A DNA stretch of 39,231 nt, from positions 1 to 39,231 of the forward strand of contig NZ_BMOD01000036.1 of NCBI RefSeq assembly GCF_014646895.1, read 5' to 3'. The position numbers were made by a program, and so were the translations under genes. Below are positions 1 through 7,532 of the stretch, in pieces; position 1 is the first letter of the stretch, and each line of letters begins with the position of its first letter. The notes beneath the pieces were generated by a model. It searched no databases. It was not told where the DNA came from and saw only the letters and a list, made by a program, of their open reading frames with translations. This stretch comes from Deinococcus roseus (lineage in GTDB: Bacteria; Deinococcota; Deinococci; Deinococcales; Deinococcaceae).

Positions 1-72
1 GTTCAAGCAGCCTGGGAAGAACTTCGAAACCTCAGAGAACTGTTCAAGTCACCTGTCCCACTCGGTGCGTAA
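1..72 (+). CDS. C-terminal end of an unidentified protein (partial)
   Basis: Frame 1 is open from the window edge to a TAA at 70-72 and encodes the last 23 residues of a protein (ending SPVPLGA). The visible part is charged and helical-looking (WEELRNLRELF). It lies on the chromosomal side of the element, left of the attL repeat. Too little is present to assign a family, and a chance open frame cannot be excluded. Confidence 0.35.
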   Translation, partial: VQAAWEELRNLRELFKSPVPLGA

Positions 73-74
73 CT

Positions 75-212
75 TCAGTTATAAAGTTTTGCCTTGCTTT
101 TAAAATATCCCTCAATGATTTCCATGCAGAGGGCAATGGCCTGATCCTGCGTAGCTTCATCTTTAAAATCACTTTTAACAAAACGGTTTAACAAATCACT
201 GATTTCTTGCAT
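75..212 (-). CDS. small hypothetical protein, 45 aa
   Basis: A 45-codon frame (ATG at 212, TGA at 75-77) encodes an acidic/basic helical peptide beginning MQEISDLLNRF and ending SKAKLYN. It converges with the partial gene ending at 72. It sits in the chromosomal flank just downstream of the tRNA-Lys attachment site. No family is recognised. The length is marginal, but the amphipathic helix pattern looks coding rather than random. Confidence 0.35.
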   Translation of the reverse strand: MQEISDLLNRFVKSDFKDEATQDQAIALCMEIIEGYFKSKAKLYN

Positions 213-252
213 GCTAGTCTTCAGGATAACCCAGAACCAGCGGGAAAAGCAC

Positions 253-334
253 CAAAAGCAAGAACCCCCGTCCAGGACGGGGGTTTCTGTGGTGGGTTGT
301 GTAGGGCTCGAACCTACGACCCAGTGATTAAAAG
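253..334. repeat. attL: 82-bp direct repeat with tRNA-Lys 3' half
   Basis: Identical over 82 bp to 23204-23285. It contains the 3' half of tRNA-Lys on the minus strand (290-334, including encoded CCA) and the tRNA terminator hairpin. Identity stops exactly at tRNA position 32 in the anticodon loop. Position 335 onward is element sequence, and before 253 is chromosome. Confidence 0.95.
263..285 (-). terminator. tRNA-derived terminator at attL
   Basis: GC-rich hairpin with arms AACCCCCGT (263-271) and ACGGGGGTT (277-285) and a 5-nt loop, followed on the minus strand by a moderately T-rich tail. It is the duplicated tRNA-Lys terminator. It also lies about 90 bp past the integrase stop codon, so it can end integrase transcription before the chromosome. 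Confidence 0.7.
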
Positions 335-375
335 CTCGGGCGTAATCTGATTTTCAATTTGCTAAATAACGTAAT

Positions 376-1590
376 TCATTGTCCAAAAAAACGTTTTTTG
401 GATTTTCCTTCCTCGGTTCTTTCGGGCTTTTCCTCGGTTTTTTCTGAAGATTGTTGTACGGATTGTTGTATGGGTTCCTGCACCAGATCTGCCAGAGACA
501 AGCCTGCTGCACGCCGCTGTTCATCGTAAACATGGGCGTAGGTGTTCAGGGTAAAGGATACATCTGTGTGGCCCAAACGCTCTGCCAGGGTCTTCACATG
601 GATGCCCCTGCGAATCGCCAGAGAAGCATAGGAGTGCCTGAGGTCATGCAAGCGGATCTTGCGCACCTGGGCCTTTGCCACCAGATCATAAAACACCCTG
701 TTGAGGTTCCTGGGTTCTATGACCGTGCCTGCCTCAGAAGCAAACACCCAGCCGCTTGGATCTCTGGGCATGGCCTTCAGCAGATCCAACATGTCTTCAC
801 CCAGAGCAATGGTCCTCTCCCCTGCCCGGGTCTTGGGCCTGCTGACCTCTGTGGGCACACCACGCATGCCTTGCTTGACCGCCTGGCGGATCTTCAACCA
901 GCCTCTGGCAAAGTCTATGTCTTCCCACCGGACCCCCAGCAGCTCTGAACGCCTCAAACCTGTGGTGATGGCCAGATAGAACAGGGGATAAAGCCTGTGC
1001 TCTTTGCAGGCTGCCAGAAAGCGCATGGCTTCTTCTGCATCCCAGAACTCCACATCTTTCTTCTCTGCTTTGGGTGGCATGACCTGATCAGCCACGTTCC
1101 TCCAGAGCAGATCCCAACGCACAGCCTGATCCAGAATCCCCTTGATCAGCGTGTGAACGTACTTGCATGTCCGAGCAGATAAGGGTTTTGATGCTCTGCC
1201 CTTTTTCTGTTGTGCCAGAGAAGGAAGCTTTGAGTAAAAGTCCTGCAGGCTCAGGGCAGTCAGCCGGTCCAGCCGGGTGTCTCCCAGTTCAGGCTTGACG
1301 TATTGCTCCAGCAGCATCCGGTAAGACTCCAGGGTGGAAGGTCTGACCTGGGAGGCTTTGAAGTCCAGCCACTTGTCCATGAGCGCAGCAAACGTGAGGT
1401 CTGTTGTGACCCCACGTTTTTTCAGTTCCTTCAATTGGTCCAGTTTGTTCTGGACTTCCTTGCGGGTCTTGCCATAGACCCACTTACGAAGTGGCCTCCC
1501 ATCCTTCTGATAGCCCACCATCAGGGAAGCGTAATAAGTGCCGTCCGGACGTTTTCCAATCGTGCCTTCACCATGACCACGTTTTGACAT
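376..1590 (-). CDS. tyrosine-type site-specific integrase
   Basis: Catalyses integration and excision of the element at tRNA-Lys. The 404-aa protein has an N-terminal arm-binding region (about 1-60), a SAM-like core-binding domain (about 65-170) and a C-terminal catalytic domain. Visible catalytic residues are R213 (TGLRRSE), K253, H315-x-x-R318 (HDLRH), H341 (LGHTD) and the nucleophile Y351 (NTYAHVY). The ATG at 1590 is preferred over an in-frame GTG at 1602 because a GAGGTG ribosome site lies about 10 nt upstream of it. The gene sits next to attL, reading towards it, as expected for an integrase. The 3' coding end contains two copies of the ATTGTTGTA element proposed here as arm sites. It is divergent from the methyltransferase gene. 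Confidence 0.97.
   Translation of the reverse strand: MSKRGHGEGTIGKRPDGTYYASLMVGYQKDGRPLRKWVYGKTRKEVQNKLDQLKELKKRGVTTDLTFAALMDKWLDFKASQVRPSTLESYRMLLEQYVKPELGDTRLDRLTALSLQDFYSKLPSLAQQKKGRASKPLSARTCKYVHTLIKGILDQAVRWDLLWRNVADQVMPPKAEKKDVEFWDAEEAMRFLAACKEHRLYPLFYLAITTGLRRSELLGVRWEDIDFARGWLKIRQAVKQGMRGVPTEVSRPKTRAGERTIALGEDMLDLLKAMPRDPSGWVFASEAGTVIEPRNLNRVFYDLVAKAQVRKIRLHDLRHSYASLAIRRGIHVKTLAERLGHTDVSFTLNTYAHVYDEQRRAAGLSLADLVQEPIQQSVQQSSEKTEEKPERTEEGKSKKRFFGQ
449..470. repeat. candidate integrase arm-type sites, left end
   Basis: Two copies of GATTGTTGTA (449-458 and 461-470) lie within the 3' end of the integrase gene. Related copies occur near attR at 23149-23187. The repeats are seen directly; integrase binding is inferred. 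Confidence 0.4.
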
Positions 1591-1640
1591 TTTCTGTCCC
1601 ACACCTCATTTTTTCTAAATTAAAGCAAGAAAATCGACAA

Positions 1641-1673
1641 GCGGTCGACACGCGGTCGATAAACCTGTATATT
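1641..1673 (+). promoter_or_regulatory. methyltransferase promoter with direct-repeat operator
   Basis: A -35-like TCGACA (1645-1650) and a -10-like TATATT (1668-1673) are separated by 17 bp, and transcription would begin at about 1680, within a few nt of the ATG at 1683. This predicts a leaderless mRNA. The direct repeat GCGGTCGA occurs at 1641-1648 and 1652-1659 (11-bp period) and overlaps the -35 box, with a related inverted ATCGAC at 1633-1638. Such a repeat over a methyltransferase -35 suggests a regulator or self-repression. That role is inferred. Confidence 0.5.
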
Positions 1674-1682
1674 CGTAGTATA

Positions 1683-2837
1683 ATGCCCGCCCCTAACCCA
1701 ACCCCTACTAATTCAACCCCTACCAACAAAAAGATTATAGACCTCTTCGCTGGCGCAGGAGGTCTTAGTCTTGGGGCAGCCAGAGCAGGGTTTGAGGTTG
1801 TGGCAGCCGTAGAAATTGATCCTCAGGCAATTCAGACCCACATCAAAAATTTCCCCAACACCACCCACATCACCACCAGTGTTGCAGAATTGACAGGCTC
1901 ACAACTCTTGAGCCTGTCCGGGCTTAAACCTGGAGAATTGGATGGTTTGATTGGTGGGCCACCTTGCCAGGGATTCAGCACCATAGGCAAACGCAATGTT
2001 GACGACACCAGAAACAATCTGTTCAAAGATTTCTTTCGTCTTGTGGCAGAGGCACGCCCTCAGTTCTTTGTGGCAGAGAATGTGCCAGGTCTTCTGAATG
2101 AAAAGTTCAAAGGCATTCTTGAAGATGCTTTGGACTATGTGCGAGAACACTACACCCTTCTGGAACCCATCAAGGTTAAAGCCAGTGATTATGGAGCACC
2201 CACCATCCGAACACGCGTTTTTTTCATCGGATACTTGAAGTCTCTGGATTGGAACCTCTCTGCAGAAGACTTCAAACCAAGTCCAGATGTTCAGCCAGTA
2301 AAAGTTAAGGATGCCTTGGTCGGCCTGCCAGAAGAGATTGAACCACTCTGGCTTACCGAAGAAGATGGGCTGCGTAAACTGAAAAGCAAAATTCCTGATA
2401 CACCTTTTGGCCTTCGGGTGAAAGGCATGATTCCGAAGGGCGTGGGACACCCAGAAGCCATCAAGAAGTACACCTCTCAAGAGCTGGTCTATGGGTGCCA
2501 GGGAACACGTCACTCTGCTCTAGCCATTGAACGCTATGAGAAATTGTCTTATGGCGATATAGACCCAAGCACCAAATCCAAAAAACTAGACCCTGACGGA
2601 TTCTGTATCACTCTTCGCGCTGGCACTGCATCCGATAAAGGCAGCTACCAGGCTGTGAGACCCATCCATCCAAAATACCCGAGGGTAATTACCCCTCGGG
2701 AAGGTGCTAGGTTACAAGGTTTTCCAGATTGGTTTGTTTTTCATGAAACTAAATGGCACAGCTTTAGACAAATTGGCAATAGCGTTAGCCCTATAGTTTC
2801 TGAGTTTTTATTGTCAAAATTAAACGAAGTATTATAA
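1683..2837 (+). CDS. DNA (cytosine-5-)-methyltransferase
   Basis: Transfers a methyl group from SAM to C5 of cytosine in a specific DNA site. The 384-aa protein shows the m5C motifs in order: motif I LFAGAGG (21-27), motif IV with catalytic Cys95 (GGPPCQGFST), motif VI ENV (132-134), motif VIII (TIRTRVFFIG, about 174-183), a target-recognition region (about 190-320) and motif X GNSV (about 365-368). The ATG at 1683 is chosen because motif I follows shortly after it; upstream in-frame sequence runs back over the integrase gene. It converges with the A+T-rich pair ending at 2847, with a 9-bp gap. No classical restriction endonuclease is adjacent. It may protect the phage genome from host restriction or be the modification arm of a cassette with the GHKL ATPase. 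The recognition sequence cannot be read from the protein. Confidence 0.95.
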   Translation: MPAPNPTPTNSTPTNKKIIDLFAGAGGLSLGAARAGFEVVAAVEIDPQAIQTHIKNFPNTTHITTSVAELTGSQLLSLSGLKPGELDGLIGGPPCQGFSTIGKRNVDDTRNNLFKDFFRLVAEARPQFFVAENVPGLLNEKFKGILEDALDYVREHYTLLEPIKVKASDYGAPTIRTRVFFIGYLKSLDWNLSAEDFKPSPDVQPVKVKDALVGLPEEIEPLWLTEEDGLRKLKSKIPDTPFGLRVKGMIPKGVGHPEAIKKYTSQELVYGCQGTRHSALAIERYEKLSYGDIDPSTKSKKLDPDGFCITLRAGTASDKGSYQAVRPIHPKYPRVITPREGARLQGFPDWFVFHETKWHSFRQIGNSVSPIVSEFLLSKLNEVL

Positions 2838-2846
2838 TAATTTTCA

Positions 2847-3908
2847 TTATATAGTGGCCCGCAAAAAAGTGGGGTAGTATCTATATAGTTTTAGATAATT
2901 CTCAAGCAGATTAGAGGATAAGGCTTGGCTTTCAAAAGAAAACTCAAATATGTTTTCAATCTCCGAAGACTCATGTATCCTCTTATCTATGTGCATCTTC
3001 TCTGGTAACGTGAGAATTGGTATAGACAAATTTAAATATCCCTGATCACTATTGTCATAAAACTCCCATTCATCAATTTTTGTAGTTTCCAGAAATGCGA
3101 CCTCTCTTTGTTTTTCTATAAATATAAAGGTTATTGTCAACATCTGATGCTGAGAGTCTGAGTATATAAATGAAGATATTTTATGTTTTTTAATTTTAGA
3201 TTGTTTTAAGTTTTTATCTATAGCAACCGCCACCAAATGCAGGAGTACTTTAGGAAAATTTTCAAGAGTCATATACTCAGGATTATCTATTTGCCCAGAA
3301 ATATTTCTAGAAAATGATGTACATTTAGCTTTAAATTTTTCAAGATAAAATTTTCTTAATTGAGACTTATTCATACGAGTCATTTTTGGAGAGATTGGAT
3401 CATCTAAATCTATAGTATATCCACCATAGGGCGCACCTCCATAAGCTTCAGGATTTGCATTTAATGTTACTTTAAGTATATCTCCATCTTTTAAACTTTT
3501 AGTGAGTTCTTGAATTTCTAGTAATTGATTGTTGATCTGGGCAGGAGTCGCATAATCTAACCATATAACTAGGTTACCAGAAAAATTGTTTATATTATTA
3601 TCAAACTCCTTGATAAAATTCCAACTGTCAGTATTAAATAATGTAATGCATCGTAATGGTAAATTAAATAATTGTCGTCTAAATGTATTTTCATCATATT
3701 CTAGAGATATCATATTACTAATTCCAAATCTTTGATGTATTTCTTTAAAGTCTTCGAATGAATAACTGCCAAATCCTATATAGCATGCACTCTTTATATC
3801 CACAGAGGGATATTTATCAAGTATTCTCAAGCAGTCGTAGAATAATGCTCGATCTATATTTTTATGGAACCTGAGAGCATAGGGCACATTACCTCCCCCC
3901 ATCTTCAT
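2847..3908 (-). CDS. Rossmann/methyltransferase-like protein paired with GHKL ATPase
   Basis: A 353-aa protein of no family I can name with confidence. The N-terminal half resembles a class I SAM-methyltransferase fold: YIGFGS (about 43-48) where motif I would be, SLEYDE after the second strand, and LVIWLDYATP at the motif IV position. The second half is beta-rich, and the C-terminal LYRYYP segment could be a winged helix. It overlaps the end of the upstream ATPase gene by 20 bp, so the two are translationally coupled. The start is ambiguous: ATG 3908, ATG 3902 or GTG 3887, the last having a GGAGGT site 4 nt upstream. Base composition is far more A+T-rich than the phage structural genes, a sign of separate acquisition. 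No PD-(D/E)xK or HNH motif is visible. It is either a catalytic methyltransferase, a degenerate one, or an effector of a defence cassette. Confidence 0.75.
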   Translation of the reverse strand: MKMGGGNVPYALRFHKNIDRALFYDCLRILDKYPSVDIKSACYIGFGSYSFEDFKEIHQRFGISNMISLEYDENTFRRQLFNLPLRCITLFNTDSWNFIKEFDNNINNFSGNLVIWLDYATPAQINNQLLEIQELTKSLKDGDILKVTLNANPEAYGGAPYGGYTIDLDDPISPKMTRMNKSQLRKFYLEKFKAKCTSFSRNISGQIDNPEYMTLENFPKVLLHLVAVAIDKNLKQSKIKKHKISSFIYSDSQHQMLTITFIFIEKQREVAFLETTKIDEWEFYDNSDQGYLNLSIPILTLPEKMHIDKRIHESSEIENIFEFSFESQALSSNLLENYLKLYRYYPTFLRATI

Positions 3909-5379
3909 CTCCTTTCAAAAAATAGTCAAAGCAGAATTCGCCAAGCGCACTTGGAGATATTTGATCATCTTCAAAAAGTTTATACTTAACCTCATTATAT
4001 AAATCTTTAGGCTTACTAAATCTAATAACAATCATTTTATTTGTTTCTTCCGGTCTAGGAAGAGGTATATCATATCTTAAAGTGTCATCACGCCTACTTC
4101 GAGTCCATATTTCTGTATCTTTCTTTAATTCTTTAATTACTTCCTTATAAACCGTAGGACGATGTCCCTTAAAGAGACTTCTAGCCTCTTCCTGGTTACG
4201 TTTCCAGTGGTTAGTAAAATCGGTAAATTTCTTCATGCCATTTCTCATGTAATTCTTAGCTTCCAAATAAACCCTACTATTTGTGTTTATGCCTCTTTTA
4301 GTAGTAGTCCAAGGCAGTTTTTTCAAATCTCTACTCGAGAATTCTACTACACCAGAAATTGCTCTGAATTGATTATGATATGTAGGCACCATAGCTTCTC
4401 CCCAACCTGTAATAATTGACTTATCATTATAGATCACTACTCTATCGTTACAAATAATGGTCCATCCAGCATATTCCGATTTTCTAATATTACGCCAATT
4501 TGGCTGGTCTTCGCCTTCGTCTTCTTCTATACCAGGAGGCGGAGCATAGAATCCAACAATTATAGAGTAGTCTACATTTTCAGTTTTTCCCGTTACTATA
4601 TATGGCAAAATACTTGAAACCGGATCTTCGGTAGATGGCGATTTGTACGAGATCTTAATTTCACGCGCTACGATTATTTCAAGTTCTTCATTATAAATAA
4701 AACGTATTTCAAATCCCTTTGAAATAATTACACTGTAGTGTGTAGAGATAGTAGTTTTTAAATCATCAATAAAATCAGTATTATTAAACAAATCTATAAT
4801 TTCTTCGTGCAAATCATTTACATAAACTAGTGTATTTCCAGTAAACAAATCTGCATTTGGTAAATCCTCTAACTCTAGACTCCAATCACCAGAGGACATC
4901 CATGCAGGTGGTATACAAACTCGATAAAAATCTTCAGCATTTTTGGATATTACTTCTACGTTCCTACCCATTTTAAATACGGCTCTTTTCATTCCAATGC
5001 CATAAACTCCGACCGATTTAACAGTTTCAGTTTCTTGCATTTCTTCAGATCTTCCCATTCTAAAGGCATAGTTGATAGCTATATCTCTTGGTATACCACC
5101 ACAATTATCTCTAATTACAAACTCCGTCTCATTGATTGATATTTCTGCCCACCTATCACTATATGGGGAGACTGGATCAATCTCCGCAGTATTGCCCACA
5201 AGAACAACTTCACTATCACCTTGTTGAACCTGAGCGTTAATTTGAAGTGATTCCGAAGCTCTTAAAGCACCATCTATACAATTATCCAAGAGATCTAATA
5301 TTGCATCTTTGAGATCTATATCTCTTGTAAGCATTTCTGTAAAGAATTTCTTTCTAGGCTCGGCATTTACTAGAGTCAT
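3889..5379 (-). CDS. GHKL (Hsp90/MutL/MORC-like) ATPase
   Basis: A 496-aa protein with an N-terminal Bergerat-fold ATP site: N-box DLLDNCIDGA (29-38, with N33), motif DNCGG (91-95) and lid motif GVYGIGMK (124-131). Residues beyond about 200 probably form the S5-like transducer and an alpha/beta C-terminal part. The ATG at 5379 is preferred over an upstream in-frame GTG at 5400 because AGAGGGAG lies just before it. Prokaryotic MORC-like GHKL ATPases are known from restriction-modification contexts (Iyer, Abhiman and Aravind, Biology Direct 2008), where they are proposed to act as DNA-clamping or remodelling engines. The downstream overlapping gene and the convergent m5C methyltransferase fit that setting. 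It is A+T-rich like its partner and unlike the surrounding phage genes. The substrate and action are unknown. Confidence 0.9.
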   Translation of the reverse strand: MTLVNAEPRKKFFTEMLTRDIDLKDAILDLLDNCIDGALRASESLQINAQVQQGDSEVVLVGNTAEIDPVSPYSDRWAEISINETEFVIRDNCGGIPRDIAINYAFRMGRSEEMQETETVKSVGVYGIGMKRAVFKMGRNVEVISKNAEDFYRVCIPPAWMSSGDWSLELEDLPNADLFTGNTLVYVNDLHEEIIDLFNNTDFIDDLKTTISTHYSVIISKGFEIRFIYNEELEIIVAREIKISYKSPSTEDPVSSILPYIVTGKTENVDYSIIVGFYAPPPGIEEDEGEDQPNWRNIRKSEYAGWTIICNDRVVIYNDKSIITGWGEAMVPTYHNQFRAISGVVEFSSRDLKKLPWTTTKRGINTNSRVYLEAKNYMRNGMKKFTDFTNHWKRNQEEARSLFKGHRPTVYKEVIKELKKDTEIWTRSRRDDTLRYDIPLPRPEETNKMIVIRFSKPKDLYNEVKYKLFEDDQISPSALGEFCFDYFLKGDEDGGR

Positions 5380-5608
5380 CTCCACTCCCTCTCTGACCAC
5401 ACAGGTTTTATGAGCGAACTAATGCTGTCTCCTGGACACATCTCGCTTGGGTTATGAGCGCCTCAAAAGGTGATTCCTAAAGTGCATTGGTGTTCTTAGG
5501 CAAGTTTATCCGATTTGGAGGTCTAAAACCTGCAGATTATGGTAAAAATTATCAAAAAACTGTGTCGTTTTCTAAGGGAAATCACTTATTTATAAAAAAA
5601 TTGTAAAG
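5380..5608. other. leader of the GHKL ATPase gene (229 bp)
   Basis: A+T-rich spacer between the end of the repressor gene and the ATPase start, both on the minus strand. No convincing terminator follows the repressor stop. CATAAT-like and TTGATA-like strings occur around 5540-5560 but with poor spacing, so no promoter is assigned. Readthrough from the repressor transcript is possible and would express the cassette in the lysogen. Confidence 0.4.
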
Positions 5609-6364
5609 TTACGGCTCCCAGATCACCCGCCGCACAACCCCTTCCAGCACCATGTCAGGGTACTGGGAAGCCCAGAAGGTTGGCCCACCGACCTTATAGG
5701 ACCGCAGCAGCGTATTCTCCCCTTTGGCGAAGTATTGCTTAACTACCCCTGTTTCAAGCTCAGGAATCCAGGCCACCACAATTTTCCCGTCCGTGGGAAC
5801 AGCGTCACTTTCCACCAGAATCTTGCTCCCGTGTGGGATCTGGCGAGAAACATAGTCATCTGACATGCTATCCCCGTTGACCACCAGAATGAACAGCTTC
5901 GCCACATCAATGGCTTTGGGCAGTTCTCGCATGTCGAATTCCACATACTCTTCAGGGTGGTCATTAGCATGGATCTTTTTCAGACCTGCGCCAACAGTGC
6001 CATAGATCGGAATTTTCACAGTGAGATTTGCAGGTTCAGCAAGGGGGTTGAGCGGGAAAGCCGCTGTGCGCTTGGGCAGTTCCATCCAGTCCTGTAAGGC
6101 TTTTAAATCTGCTTTGGTAATCAGGTCCAAATCAATCAGCAGGTCATATCGGTTTCTGTACCCCAATTTTTGGGCAAAGAGATCCAGTGCCTCTGGTTCT
6201 TTATAGCTCATGCTCCAAAGGGTTCCCAGAGGGTCTTTAAAAAGCTGGACATGTGCCCAGGTGCGGGATTTTCCGATATGCAGGCTAAGGGCAGAAGCAT
6301 TTGTGTCTGCTTCCCGCATTTTGCGCCTCAAAACCCACTCTGCATCTCTATTGTCAATCGGCAT
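5609..6364 (-). CDS. LexA/CI-type S24 phage repressor
   Basis: Maintains lysogeny by repressing the early promoters, and is probably inactivated by RecA-stimulated self-cleavage. The 251-aa protein has a helical N-terminal DNA-binding region (about 5-70, not a textbook HTH) and a C-terminal S24 peptidase domain with the A126-G127 cleavage pair (GTVGAG), nucleophile S166 (NGDSMSDD) and general-base K209 (GVVKQY). The ATG at 6364 is preferred over GTG 6373: AAGGAG lies 8 nt upstream. It is transcribed leftward away from the inverted-repeat switch region, divergent from the early operon, as in many temperate phages. DNA damage could thus induce this provirus. Confidence 0.93.
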   Translation of the reverse strand: MPIDNRDAEWVLRRKMREADTNASALSLHIGKSRTWAHVQLFKDPLGTLWSMSYKEPEALDLFAQKLGYRNRYDLLIDLDLITKADLKALQDWMELPKRTAAFPLNPLAEPANLTVKIPIYGTVGAGLKKIHANDHPEEYVEFDMRELPKAIDVAKLFILVVNGDSMSDDYVSRQIPHGSKILVESDAVPTDGKIVVAWIPELETGVVKQYFAKGENTLLRSYKVGGPTFWASQYPDMVLEGVVRRVIWEP

Positions 6365-6439
6365 GTAAAGCACTCCTTAGATTATTGTAGATTTCTAGAT
6401 AAAATTCATCGGGTTTTGTCACTTCTCGCTAAATTTTGT

Positions 6440-6468
6440 TTGACTTTGTGGTAATGCTATGGAATACT
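6440..6468 (+). promoter_or_regulatory. candidate early rightward promoter
   Basis: TTGACT (6440-6445) and AATACT (6463-6468) are separated by 17 bp. The -10 box lies inside the left arm of the long inverted repeat, so an operator-bound repressor would block it. The predicted start near 6475 gives a leader of about 130 nt before the first early gene. Confidence 0.5.
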
Positions 6469-6577
6469 AAACATCAGATATACGCCTGATAGCCATTTTC
6501 TGGCGTACTACCCCCTTTGGGCCTCAGTGGACAAAGGGATTTCCTTTTACACCCGATGTTTAGCGATCCATAGCATT
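6453..6577. repeat. nested inverted repeats of the phage switch region
   Basis: Outer arms 6453-6475 and 6555-6577 match at 20 of 23 positions as an inverted repeat. Nested inside are ATCAG/CTGAT (6473-6477, 6486-6490), TACGCC/GGCGTA (6481-6486, 6502-6507) and CCCTTTG/CAAAGGG (6513-6519, 6532-6538). The half-site GCTAAACA recurs inverted at 6557-6564 and direct at 6587-6594, with ACTAAACA at 6465-6472. This is most simply a set of repressor operators. A structured leader RNA or a replication origin hairpin is also possible. Confidence 0.65.
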
Positions 6578-6606
6578 CTGCGTTCTGCTAAACACAAAGG
6601 AGTGGT

Positions 6607-6900
6607 ATGAACCAAGAAGAAGTTCTGTACGTCGGTATCCCTGCCAACAGCCTTCTGGTCCAGCAACTGGTGCAGAGCATCACCCAGGCTGTGAAAGAGT
6701 CTGTGCAGATTCCAGAGGGAAAACTGCTCATCACTGTGGAAGAAGCTGCAGAGCTTCTGGGGATCAGTGAAGCCCGTGTGCGTGGCATGGCCAACGCTGG
6801 ATCTCTGCCTGGGGTGATTCGCAATGAAGAAGGTTCAGGAAAGATCCTCTTCAAGCGTGCTGTGCTGGTCCAGTGGGCCTCTACAGAAGAGGTGATTTGA
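6607..6900 (+). CDS. HTH DNA-binding protein (excisionase/MerR-type fold)
   Basis: A 97-aa protein with a C-terminal winged-helix-type HTH (about 40-95): LLITVEEAAELLGISEARVRGM, then a wing-like turn and KRAVLVQW, the pattern of HTH_17/excisionase domains. The N-terminal 40 residues look helical and may oligomerise. AAGGAG precedes the ATG. It is the first gene of the early operon and probably acts as Cro-like regulator or excisionase. Its stop overlaps the next start (TGATG). Confidence 0.75.
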   Translation: MNQEEVLYVGIPANSLLVQQLVQSITQAVKESVQIPEGKLLITVEEAAELLGISEARVRGMANAGSLPGVIRNEEGSGKILFKRAVLVQWASTEEVI

Positions 6901-7241
6901 TGCCTCTGAATCAAGCTGCTTTTGACCAGGCCCTCTCTGAACAGATCGGCAGCGACACACCAGCGGGGCAAACCCGAGAACGCTTTGAAGCCCTTTCCCC
7001 TTTTGGGCAGGCTGTGGTCAAGGTTTTCTTTCAGTGCGGGATGCACCCACGCCATGCCGTCCAGCCCCTTGCCAGTGGCAAAGAATTCTACCTTGGCCTT
7101 TTGGACCACAAGACCCTGATCAACAACCACAACCTGCAGGCTCTGGCTTCCTTCCTTGAAGCAGAGAACGCCCAGATCGAATATTTCAGCGTTGCAGATG
7201 GTCGGTTGGTTCTGCTCACCCGCACTGGGAAGGGAACCTGA
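6900..7241 (+). CDS. hypothetical early protein, 113 aa
   Basis: No recognised family. The ATG at 6900 overlaps the previous stop, which argues for coupled translation and against an upstream in-frame start at 6873 inside the preceding gene. The protein is mixed alpha/beta, with no TM segment or signal peptide. Its position between an HTH gene and the presumed replication initiator suggests a regulatory or replication accessory role, by context only. Confidence 0.65.
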   Translation: MPLNQAAFDQALSEQIGSDTPAGQTRERFEALSPFGQAVVKVFFQCGMHPRHAVQPLASGKEFYLGLLDHKTLINNHNLQALASFLEAENAQIEYFSVADGRLVLLTRTGKGT

Positions 7242-7247
7242 TCCAGC

Positions 7248-7484
7248 ATGCTGACCCGCTCTCAAACCCTTGAACATCTACGCCTGGCGGAAAGCAACGG
7301 AAGACTGTACGCAGAGCACCAAGACCTGAATTCCCTGAAGGATCTGGAACTCAGTGTGGTGAGTCTCTGCAAGCCTTACAAAAATGATCCTGAACTCTTG
7401 AGGCGCGGGGGGCAAACCCTCGCGCACCTCATGCGTTTGCATTCACGTCTGCTGGTCCGTTCCCATAGGTGGCTGCATGCCTGA
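7248..7484 (+). CDS. hypothetical early protein, 78 aa
   Basis: A small, helical, basic protein with heptad-like leucines, starting 6 nt after the previous stop. No family recognised. It ends 48 bp before the replication-type gene. A role as DNA-binding or partner protein is possible but unsupported. Confidence 0.55.
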   Translation: MLTRSQTLEHLRLAESNGRLYAEHQDLNSLKDLELSVVSLCKPYKNDPELLRRGGQTLAHLMRLHSRLLVRSHRWLHA

Positions 7485-7532
7485 CCCAAAAAAAGCCGGT
7501 TTCAGATTGTGTGACTTCTCACAGGTGCTTCT

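Noticed and set aside
1679..1684. Perfect TATAAT at the methyltransferase start
   Set aside because: It overlaps the ATG at 1683, so transcription from it would start after the start codon. The upstream TCGACA/TATATT pair fits better.
2838..2880. Hairpin-like CCCGCAAAAAAGTGGG after the methyltransferase gene
   Set aside because: Stem too short and mismatched to call a terminator.
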